Below are positions 25,131 to 34,383 of a DNA stretch of 64,000 bases, one piece after another. The DNA comes from Isoetes taiwanensis (taxonomy: Eukaryota > Streptophyta > Lycopodiopsida > Isoetales > Isoetaceae), in assembly GCA_021234155.1 (NCBI GenBank), contig JAJEKV010000234.1:1-64000 (forward strand). Direction: 5' to 3'. The position numbers were made by a program, and so were the translations under genes. The notes beneath the pieces were generated by a model that saw only the letters and a program-made list of their open reading frames with translations, searched no databases and was not told the origin of the DNA. How positions within the stretch are numbered: position 1 is the stretch's first letter; each line of letters starts with the position of its first letter.

Positions 25131-25158
<28 letters not shown>
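22830..25158. repeat. Large direct repeat, copy 2 (about 2.3 kb)
   Basis: This copy is nearly identical to 19556-21860. It carries an extra segment with (TTCC)n at 23048-23070 and ends in a (TA)n tract at 25131-25158. Both copies begin and end in TA microsatellites, so the unit may have duplicated or inserted through them. Confidence 0.85.
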
Positions 25159-25162
<4 letters not shown>

Positions 25163-25257
25163 TTATACATGTTAATATATATATACAAGAAATTTAATGC
25201 GTCCTACGGTGCATGTTCGAGTTTTAGCATGTTCTACATGCAAGTTCGTGTCGTGCC

Positions 25258-26060
25258 CTACATTCTAAAAGGATCTCTTGAGAATACTCTAAATTCATAC
25301 ATTCTCTAAGATTCTACCAAGGTTCTCTTGGAGGTTTCGTGGAGATTCCTCTAAATTTTATAAGATTCCCTCTAGATTCTATTAGATTTCCATAGATTCT
25401 TCAAGGTTCTATGAAGATCCCCTTAGATTCTCTTAGATCCCTTTAGATTTTATGAGATTGCCCTAGGTTCCCTTACATTATATGAGATTCAAAGAGATTC
25501 TATAAAGATTCCCCTAGATACTCTAAGATTTCATCAACATTTTTTTAGATTCCCTTAGATATTATGAAGATTCCCTTAGATCCCCTAGATTTTAAGAGAT
25601 TCCCTTAGGATTGTAAATATTTTCTTAGATTCTCTTACATTTTATGAGATTTTTTTAGATTGTGTTACATTCTCCTAGATTCCTTTACATTCTAGAACAT
25701 TTTAGAACATTCTAAGACTTTCTGGAACATTCTAAGACTTTCAAAATACCCTAGAACTTTTACGGAAGTATTTCCCTAGATTCTCTTACATTCAGTAGAT
25801 TCTCCTACATTCTAGAACTTATTAGAACAATTTGAAACTTTCTCGGAAGAAATTTCTTAGATTCCCCAGCATTCTCTTATGTTCTAGAATTTGGGACTTT
25901 TCTGGAAGGATTCTCTTAAATTCCCCCTAGATTTTCTTATCTTCCAAAACATTCTAGAATATTCTGGAACTTTCTAGAATATTCTAGAAGATTTTAGAAC
26001 TTTCTAGAGCCTCCAGAACATTCTAGAACTTTCTTGAACTATCTAGAATGCTATATTCTA
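25258..26060 (-). repeat. Degenerate short tandem array, AGATTC orientation, with heat-shock-element-like end
   Basis: AGATTCCCTTAGATTCTC-type units repeat to about 25680. After that the array shifts to TTCTAGAAC-type words. This is the reverse complement of the 18983-19555 array. Confidence 0.75.
25951..26050. promoter_or_regulatory. Dense heat-shock-element-like pentamer array
   Basis: From 25952 the sequence reads TTCnnGAAnnTTCnnGAAnn with exact 5-bp spacing: TTC at 25952, 25962, 25972 and 25982; GAA at 25957, 25967, 25977, 25987 and 25997; TTC at 26002. A second run starts at 26016 (GAA 26016, TTC 26021, GAA 26026, TTC 26031, GAA 26036). Plant heat-shock factors bind three or more such alternating pentamers. 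It sits in a low-complexity array, so it may have arisen by repeat drift without function. Confidence 0.5.
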
Positions 26061-26113
26061 TTTTATCTTAATTAGAATATTACCCTTAAGTATATTTGAA
26101 ACATAAATCATTC

Positions 26114-26185
26114 ATGGAATTAATGCTTGGTCTAGTGGTTAGAGTGGGGGTTTGGGGGTTGAGGTCTAGGGTTGAATCCCCCAAT
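26114..26185 (+). repeat. tRNA-derived SINE head
   Basis: TGGTCTAGTGGTTAGAG resembles a pol III A box and AGGGTTGAATCCCCC a B box, about 30 bases apart. The arms do not fold into a proper tRNA, so this is a SINE-like relic rather than a tRNA gene. Confidence 0.5.
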
Positions 26186-26234
26186 AATATAAAAATTTTA
26201 GAAGCCTTTCCTTAAGGGGACGAGCATTCAACAT

Positions 26235-26640
26235 GAGCCTTAGGATCTTAGACTCGATCAACGATCAAGATCTCACCATATAAAAGCAATATAAGCCGTA
26301 GGATCTATTACATATAATTCCCAAAGCCATGTAGACCGTAAGATATGTGCCAAGCAACGTGAGCCGTAGGATCTCGGACCGACGATCAGGATCAGAGCAA
26401 CCTGGGCCGTAGGATCGATTACATAGAGTCTACATAGAAACTCCCAAGCCATCACGGGCCGTGGGATGTGTCCCCAAGCAACATGAGCCGTAGGATCTCG
26501 AACAAACGATCGGGATCAAATCGACCTGGACCGTAGGATCGTCTATATATATAGAATATATATAGAATCTCCCAAGCCATCTGAGCCGTAGGATACGTCC
26601 CAAAGCCACGTGGGCCGTAGGATCTCGAACGGACGGTCGG
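26235..26640. repeat. Tandem repeat of about 125 bp carrying GAGCCGTAGGATCTCG
   Basis: The word GAGCCGTAGGATCT or a near variant starts at 26235, 26361, 26485 and 26612, giving periods of 124-127 bp. Each unit has further half-unit copies of CCGTAGGATC and a GAACGACGATCAGGATC-like segment. It is non-coding. Confidence 0.8.
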
Positions 26641-29372
26641 ATAAGCGCGACAAACATAAGAACATATATATGATTGATATTCAATATATATACGTTCACA
26701 TATTTGTATATATAAAAAAAAAAACGGTATAAATTTATACCGCAGGAAGTCTCGCGGTATAGATTTATACCGCAAGAGTTCTCTTTTTTTCGGATATCAT
26801 TAATATATATAAACGTATATCACATGCTGGGCATCATGAATAGTCTATATATGCTAGTCAATCTCGGCCGTTTGTTTGATAAAAGACGAGGTGGCGATGC
26901 TATGGCCGTGTGATTTTTTATGGGGGCATGCATGGGCATGCATGGGGGAATGCACCACATGCCTGGACCGTCGGATATGGGGGACCTAAATCTTGGCCAT
27001 TGATTTTGGGCTTAAGGAAGGCGGAAAGAAATTGCACTACAATTAATGTGGAGGGTGAGGTGGCACCGCAATTATTATAAAGGTTTATATGAAATAAATG
27101 TCACGTTATGAGGTGGCGCCACCACATGTTTTGTTTTTTTTATTATAATATTTTGTATTTTTTAAATTGCTGAGTTGGCAATTTGGACGGGCAAGTTTTC
27201 GGTTCCCACTGTAGCCGGGCGACCTCTTGCGATGGCGGCGACTGAGAGGATTTAGCTCTTCATCGGGCGGCGAGAGGTTGCGTTGTTGATTCACGTTTTG
27301 CTTTGCACAAAGCGACCAGATTAACGCCTGCTGTTTTGATCATCAGGAGCTATGCTTCTGCCTCCGACGGAATCACGTTTTTTATCAGACCAATGGAGAA
27401 AGAATGAAGAAAAATGGCCTGTTCCGAGCACCCAAATCGGTGCTTGGAGGGCTTGGAAGAATGCAAAGTTGTCTTCTGTGCTAGATTTTCTTCATGATGA
27501 TCTGGTTATATCTATTCTTGAAGCTGTGGCTTCTATGGCGAACCCCCGCCGGATTTGCTTTCGATGCCATGCTTTGATCCCTGTTTGTTTCGTGTTTTTT
27601 AAAGGTTTCTGTTTGATGGGCAGTCTTTAATGCTGTCGCAACACCTTTTTTCTGTTAGGTAATGCTCCATTTGATATTTTTCTTTATTTTTGGAGTAGAT
27701 GTAAGAGATTACGGGCATTTGGTATCAGCGAGAAATGTACTAGCAAAGGTTTCCATGAATGCGTTAAGGGTAAGAGGTTGAAGATGGTCGGAAGGGAGCG
27801 CCTGATTTTTAAAAAACACCGCACGATGGGGAATCTTGAAGCATGCTATAGTTACCGGGCATGGTGAGTATTTGATCTCTTTAGATAAATTTATTTCTTT
27901 GTTTTGATCCGATCCGCCATAGCTAGAAGCATCTAATTTTTCAACCTCGGATCCCGCGGATCGAATCCATCGCCAAGCATGCCACATTTCGGGCGAATCC
28001 ACCCCCACCATGTAATTCTCGGTGGCGGATTCATCCTTGTTCCGTTGAAATTCAACAAAATCGCTTTAATTTTCAAATTGACGTAGTAGTAAGTTTTATG
28101 CGAGCATTTGGGACAATTGGAGTAGATTGAACCTCCAACCACGATAAAATTGCGGCTTCTCCTAAAAACAACGGATGTGTATGAGAAGGGGAATCATCCA
28201 AATTAACCAAGCAAGTAGAAAAATTTACGGCTAATTTCGTGCCCAATTGAGAAATTAATGACAGAGCCGTTGTCCAGAGCCCCCTACGATCCCGGTTTGC
28301 GCCTCCAAAGCTGCTTAGAATTAGCATGCCCACATCCAAATTTTATATTTTAGAACTGTTTGGATCCTCCGGAGGTTGTGCTTTCGAGTAAGAGACTGTT
28401 GAATAATCCCCCGCGAAGAAGATGCATCTCCATCTTCGGTATTAGTATTTACATGTATTTGACGATTTTGTGCAAATTGATGTGGAAGTGTTTGTGCAGA
28501 TTGAATTGGAGCATGGAATTGTGTTGTATGTGGAAGAATTCTCGGCTTGAAGATTGCCCCCGTCTTGGGTGTAGCGGGGATCTACGGGGCTGCATTGAAC
28601 CCATATCATATCACTTAGGTATCTACAATTACTTTGAATTTCTGCGCCGGAGTTCCCAATTGAAGCTCAATTGTGTATCTGCTCTTATCAGGCTTCGTTT
28701 CAATCCTGCCTTAAACCCATCTATGCGCTTCAGATTTCCAGAATTCGATAACTCATTCCTAAAATCATTGCCATGGCTTGAACGGACCAGCCCGGGAATT
28801 CAAAAAAAGCTAGTGCAAAAGACCAAGAGCTTGGCCATCATGTAAATGCGAGAATGGAACCAATTGTAATCGTAATTTATTTAAAAAGAGAAGAAGAGGA
28901 AGGGTGCGCTTAGTTGGACAGATGTATTATGGTTAGAATGGGACGTTTTTGAAATGGGTCTAATCTCTTACGTTGTAAATTAGCATTTTCAGAGATCCTT
29001 TTCGTGCACCAAACCTTAGAAGCTATACCATATTAATATTTTGTTTTGTCTCTTTTCTTGACATTAAACTTTTAACCTACATATGAGAATCTTTGTAAAA
29101 CAAAAAAGACTCTTTTTGACTGTGAGTTTTGCCATCAAGCCTTACCAAAAGTTTAAAAAAGCTCTTTGCACAATTGGTGTGACGTCCAATTCCTACCCAC
29201 ATGTTTGATGGGTTTTACATCACCACATTTCACAAAGCATTCTAGCTATAGTGTCATACACCATGAAGTTGCAGCTAATGTCACTTCATGTCATACTTTG
29301 GATCTCAAAATCTAGGTTTCTTAGTCTTAAAATTGAGTTTTTTTAGTCATCTTTTGCAATATGTTAATTGAA
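26641..29372. other. Right part of the DNA inside the Copia break
   Basis: At 26925-27100 lies a diverged direct copy of 18530-18790 (GGGCATGCATGGG and GGTGAGGTGGCACC words). Plus-strand open frames at 27352-27630 and 28360-28845 (161 codons) show no recognised domain. They might be exons of a captured gene but cannot be supported. Two palindromes (GGTATAAATTTATACC at 26725-26740 and TGCGGTATAAATCTATACC nearby) are visible. Confidence 0.3.
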
Positions 29373-29606
29373 GATAATGGTTGCAAGAAACAACCCAGTA
29401 ATATTGATGTCATGTAAGCAAAGCCATTGCCCCTAATAAGCAAAGCACAATTCCTTATAGGCCTAGATAGAAATAAAGATTGACCTTTCTATTATTACTA
29501 GAGAGGGAGATGATGGTTGCAAGAAACAACCCAGCAATATTGATGTCATGTAAGCAAAGCCATTGTCCCTAATAAGCAAAGCACAATTCCTTATAGGCCT
29601 AGATAG
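29373..29606. repeat. 98-bp direct repeat abutting the Copia break
   Basis: Units at 29373-29470 and 29509-29606 begin GATAATGGTTGCAAGAAAC or GATGATGG and end CCTTATAGGCCTAGATAG. They are almost identical. The second ends exactly where recognisable Copia sequence begins. Confidence 0.8.
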
Positions 29607-31869
29607 GACGTTCTGCATCTCTACGTCGAGTTCTCCTACTACCTTTTGCCTCTTGAGATCCAGCTTCTGGTGCACTATTGGTGTCAACAACCTCATGCAC
29701 CTCCTTTGGCTCGGTTTCTGGTTTATGACGCACCTCCTCTGGCTCGGTTTTTAGTTCATGAGATGCATTATCGGACTCTACCACCTCATACACCTCATCC
29801 AGTTCCATGTCTGCTTCCTCAGTTGCAGCATTGGTCTCTACATCCTCTTCACCTTCCGATTCTACATAGACTTCATCGCCCTTTAAAATTGCGGTCTTTG
29901 TCTCTTCCTGATTATCTGGTTGATCATTCTCCAAATATTCTCAGCGGTATCCATTCATTTGCTTCATCTGCCGCTCGGACCTTTCTGTCGTCCTTATATA
30001 AAGCATTTTCATTAAACATAACATCCTTACTAACATATACTTTTACGTGTGACTAATCTCTAACCATTTTATGCGCTCATCATAACCCACCGAGGAAAAG
30101 TACACATGCTATAGTCATCCAGTTTTTCTCCTTAACACTTTCGGTACCATCATATAGGCAAGGCATCTATAGACTCTAAATCGTCTCACAGATTGTTTTC
30201 TCCCCATCCAATACTCTTCTGGTACTCCACCTTTCACAACAACTGTTGGTAACCTATTCTGAATATAACAGGTAGCTGTGACCGCCTCTCCCCATAAATT
30301 GTTGGCAAACCTCGCATGCTTGAGCATAGATCTAGTTTGCATCCATGATGGTGCGATTTTTTTGCGTTACGCCACTCCTACATTGCGATGTATATCTGCA
30401 TGTATAATGTCTCCATATCCCTCGTTCTTGACAATACCTACAAAACTCAGATGATCTATATTCTCCACCAAGGTCAGACCTTAGGCATTAATGGTTTAGT
30501 GACGTTTCCCTTTCAACTTCCGCAGTATATAACCTAAATCCATCAAACACTTGATCCTTGGTCCTCAAAAAGTAACATTTAGTACGTCTACTGTAATCAT
30601 CAATAAAAGTAGCAAAGTAAGATTTTGCTCCTCTACTCTTGACTTGCATAGGTCCGCAAACATCTGAATGCACCAGTTCAAGCAACTTATGCGCCCTTCT
30701 TCCATTATTTCTAAATGCCACTCTATCTTGTTTTCCCAACATGCAAGCTTCACACACGTCATCAATCTCACTATCCTAATAGTCAAGCTCATCCAAAAGA
30801 TTGTGCCTTTTTGCTATTTTTATGTTGTTATAGTTGACATGTGCTAACCTCAAATGCCAAAGCCTTATACTATCGAGGGGAGATACCTTATTGATGGTAT
30901 CATTGACGTCCAATTCAAATAGATTTCCTCTTCTTTGAGCCTCAAATAATTTAATGCCTCCTCTAATGAATTTGCACCCATACTTATGGAAAAATAAATC
31001 ATATCCATTATCTAATAAATTGGCAACTGAAATTAAATTAAAAAGCATTCCTGGCACAAACAATGTATCTGGTAAACTTAAAGCATTCTTGTCTTTAACT
31101 AGAATATGCAAATTTCCTTTTCCAAGCACCCTCTGCATTGCTTCATTGCCCATCTGAACAGCTTTGCAATCCACACTTGGCTCAATGCATTTCAACATAT
31201 CAGGCGAGCTCACTATGGAGACTTCAGCTCCAGAATCTACAGTCAAGGTATTAGTTTTGTCCAAACTTTTCTTCTCAACATTAATTTTTGAGATGCAACG
31301 CTTGGTTTTAGAAAAAGATTTGCAAGTACTTACTTCCTCTTCTGTAAGAACTCCCACGGTTGGTGCTTTCATCTCAGACGTCTCTCCAACTGCTGCCACC
31401 ACAGTCCGTCCCTTTCCACGGCCAAATGAGCCACGACCACGTCCTCGGTTCCACTACCCTCGATTCGGACATTCTGCCTTGATGTGACGAATTCTTCACA
31501 TCCGTAGCACTGTATCTCTGCCTTCCACCTTCCTCTGCCTCTTTCGCAGCCTCGACATCTCTCTCCACTTGGTTCTCCTGCATACAAGGTCACTGGGTGT
31601 TCCTCTGCCTCCATTGGTATTGGTTTTACCAAAACCTGTTGCTCAAGCTCTGTCCTAATCACTTCTATTGCTTCATCCAGAGTGGATGTTGTCCTTCTGA
31701 CTAACATAGCAAGATCTTTAAATGAAATTTGAAACGCCCGGTTAAGGGCCAATACCTTTTGTTGCTCACTGTAATGCGCTCCAGCTCCTTCCAAATCATG
31801 CAACAACAATCTAAGATTTCGTATCAAAACTCTCAAATCGTCACCTTTTTTGAATTGCAGGTTGCGCAA
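29607..31869 (-). pseudogene. Copia gag-protease-integrase, 5' part of the split element
   Basis: On the minus strand the order is typical of Copia. The end of gag comes first (LRNLQFKKGDDLRVLIRNLR, 31780-31869). A protease follows (LTVDSGAEVSIVSS, about 31210-31260), then the pre-integrase zinc region (SIRLWHLRLAHVNYNNIKIA, near 30800-30880). The integrase core is CEACMLGKQDR, HSDVCGPM and FIDDYSR at 30560-30760, with LWGEAVTATCYIQNRLP near 30250-30300. An acidic linker ends in RRTRRRDAERP at 29607-29934. Several frame changes and stops, near 31500, 30780, 30480 and 29945, interrupt it. The sequence stops before the reverse transcriptase. It is a dead copy whose other half lies at 16407-17225. 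Confidence 0.9.
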
Positions 31870-32146
31870 TTGGGTGTAAATATGGTAATGCTACCCAAAA
31901 AGCACCATCCGGACAAGTGCTTTAGGTGCTTTGCTTGAAGACATTTCTCTTCAACGACCTTAGAGTTGTTACTTAAAAAACAATATATATGATGTAGGAA
32001 GGCAAGGAGCGATGATATAGATCTCGTGGAGGAGCGTACAAATTGTGGAGGTCAAGTTATGACACATTTTTTCTTAGTCATAGGTGCTTTAGGTGCTATG
32101 TGCTTTCGCGCTTTTTTGGGTAGCATTACCATATTTACACCCAATT
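31868..32146. mobile_element. 271-bp MITE inserted in Copia gag, AATT target duplication
   Basis: The element 31872-32142 has perfect terminal inverted repeats of about 30 bp starting GGGTGTAAATATGGTAATG. It is flanked by AATT on both sides (31868-31871 and 32143-32146). Removing it with one AATT rejoins the Copia gag frame ...EMKL-RNLQFKKG..., which confirms both ends. It has no coding capacity. The superfamily is unclear because a 4-bp AATT duplication fits none of the common plant groups cleanly. Confidence 0.9.
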
Positions 32147-32600
32147 TCATTTCCAGGATGTCAATCTGCGTCGATGTCTTCTCCTCATATCTTTCCAAAA
32201 GATACTTCCATATTTCTTGGGCGGTTTGTCGCTGAATTTCAAGCACAATATTACCACCCAGCTTTGCCATGATTAGAGCTTTGGCAATCTCCTCCCTTTT
32301 GTCATCCGAAATTTGATCTCTCTTAGTCTCCTCAGATCCTGATGATTCCACTTTCACTTTAGATTTGAGCGGTGATTCCCTTGCTCGCTGGATCAACCAA
32401 ATCCCACAGCTTATCCATTTTAAAGACCTGCATGATCTTGGCCTTCCAAAGTTGAAAGCCAATATCTCCATCAAATACTTCAGCACTATTAAGATATGTC
32501 AATGCCAATCGGCTGGCCATATCTTGCAAGCTCTGATACCACTGTTGATATTCTAAGCTTTTGCATCCACCCAATTTCAGCTCCACAGCCCAAGCACTCT
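32143..32600 (-). pseudogene. Copia gag N-terminal part
   Basis: Minus-strand reading gives FDGDIGFQLWKAKIMQVFK, then a segment with EEIAKALIMAKLGG and QTAQEIWKYLLERYEEKTST, the UBN2-type gag of plant Copia elements, which packages the RNA. One frame change lies near 32385. It runs into the MITE at 32146 and resumes at 31869. Confidence 0.85.
32530..32541 (-). other. Copia primer-binding site (initiator tRNA-Met)
   Basis: The minus strand reads TGGTATCAGAGC one base after the LTR end, complementary to the 3' end of plant initiator tRNA-Met. Confidence 0.9.
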
Positions 32601-32909
32601 TCTATAACAGCGTCTCCCACTTCTGTTTTAAACACCTTCCCTGTCTCTGTTTTCTAACAGACTCAATATGGGCTTTCTAATCCGACCCTCGGATTCACGC
32701 TTCAACTCCTGCTGCCTTTCTTTCTCTGACCTGATCACTGCCAAAGAACCCAAAAGCTTCCACGTCCGTTGCTTTTCCCTGATTATATCTTCTTCTGATA
32801 TCTCCACTGCTTTCCAATATTTGCCCACGTGTACGTTACACGGTTTTGGGCTTTACACGGTTTTGGGCTCCTCGAACCATGCCTTTTAGTATAAAGGCTA
32901 AAACCAACA
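32543..32909 (-). mobile_element. 5' LTR of the split Copia element
   Basis: The 367-bp LTR has TGTTG...CAACA ends, is followed on the plus side by AAGAC (32910-32914) and is the sister of 16407-16773. Confidence 0.9.
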
Positions 32910-32914
32910 AAGAC

Positions 32915-34383
32915 ATCGTGCGCTATGTGGCTCCTTAGAGTATTACGTGTGTATGTGTAAATGTGGCATGTGCTTTGATTAGTATAGTTCTTATTTCTGT
33001 GTATTTAATGGTTACCTCTTTTGCTATAGTATTTGCACATTGAACTTACGTAAACACTAAGGCTAACACCCCATGTGGGGCTTTTCCTTGTGGTAAAAAG
33101 GCCCAATACCGATCTGTTTGGTAGGTAGAAGGTGCTTTGTAAAGTAGATCCCATATGCCCACGATTTTGGCTAAAATGTTACAAATAAAAAGGTGAGATA
33201 AAGGCAAGAAAAAGTTTTGTAAATTCATAGTATGCACGATTATTTGCTAAGTGTGATGAATGATGTTGCACTAGATTTAAGATGCATTTGAGTTGTTGTG
33301 ATGAAAGATAAATTAAGTGAAACTACCATTATTAGATAATTCACTGCAGTGAGCAAAAAAAATGAAGAAAGAACAAAAAAAAGGGGACAAATAAATTGAG
33401 CTGAACAGTGGGAATTGGATAGTGGGAATCTCATGGTCGTCACAAACAATATGCCATGCATTCTATAGGCATCAAAACATAGGTACAAATGTGGGTTCAA
33501 ATCCTATATATTCTTCCTCAGGTTTCCAATTTGGCTTCTAGATATACATAACATGGGATACAAGACAAACAATGGACCTTTTAAGGTGGGTACTAAATAG
33601 TAAGGTGGACTTTGAAATGTTTGGGTCTCAAAATGCAAAATTGGATATTAGGAAGAAATGCAGGGTTTCGTTGGGAAGATCACAGTACGATGAAAATTTC
33701 AAAGCTTATTTTCAAGTTGGTGCTATTATTTTGGCACAAGTGGTGATGTGTTATGCATAGTCTCTCTAGTTCCCAGATACGATGGAAATTTCAAAGCTTA
33801 TTTTCAAGGTGGTGCTATTATTTTGGCACAAGTGGTGATGTGTTATGCATAGTCTCCCTAGACATATAGTCTGTCGTAGAGAAATTATCTTGAATGTGCA
33901 AAACATCTTTCAGAAGTGTAATTTAGTGTTGGTCCTAGACCTCTTGACTAAGTTTTATCTTCACTAGCTCATGGCTATGAGATTGTTCTAGACTTCATTA
34001 AGGCGTTCCAATCATGAACTCTAGACCACATTTGATGCTATGCATTGTTGTGACTTAATGCAGGTGTTATTTTCGGACTATTTTCAATTTCACACAAATC
34101 CTTTAACATTAGGCATCCTTCATACTGATATCTTTCGCATCATTCCGAACAGATACTATATATAAACATATTACAAGAAATTTAAAACATCTTATATTTG
34201 ATCTATTTGACCGTTCAAATCTCTAACCCGTTTTCAAGGTTGGGTGCTCATTTAAGCAGGAAATGGTATAGAAGGAATTTTTTTTATTTACTTTTTTTTT
34301 TTTTTTGGAATTGGGGGAGGAGATGGGGGACCAAACGTCATGTGGTAGGTATTACAACTTAAACCTTGGAGGATTTTTATATA
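32915..34383. other. Spacer with a 93-bp tandem duplication
   Basis: I see no gene. Units at about 33685-33771 and 33778-33862 share ATTTCAAAGCTTATTTTCAA and TTTGGCACAAGTGGTGATG. T-runs lie near 34280-34305. The last 100 bases are the 3' flank of the reductase gene. Confidence 0.5.

Larger units (their letters stand above)
16402..32914 (-). mobile_element. Split Copia LTR retrotransposon (nested, with 12.4 kb inside)
   Basis: A left half (LTR, polypurine tract, RNase H; 16407-17225) and a right half (integrase, protease, gag, primer site, LTR; 29607-32909) have the same orientation, matching 367-bp LTRs and identical 5-bp flanks AAGAC at 16402-16406 and 32910-32914. The simplest reading is a single insertion later broken between integrase and RNase H. 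The reverse transcriptase segment (about 0.9-1.3 kb) was not found, so the break also lost sequence. Two separate elements sharing a target word by chance is the alternative. Confidence 0.75.

Noticed and set aside
19556-25158. LTR retrotransposon with 2.3-kb LTRs
   Set aside because: The repeat ends lie in TA tracts without TG...CA, and the spacer has no primer site or polypurine tract.
26114-26185. Functional tRNA gene
   Set aside because: The A- and B-box-like words are present but the acceptor, anticodon and T arms do not pair.
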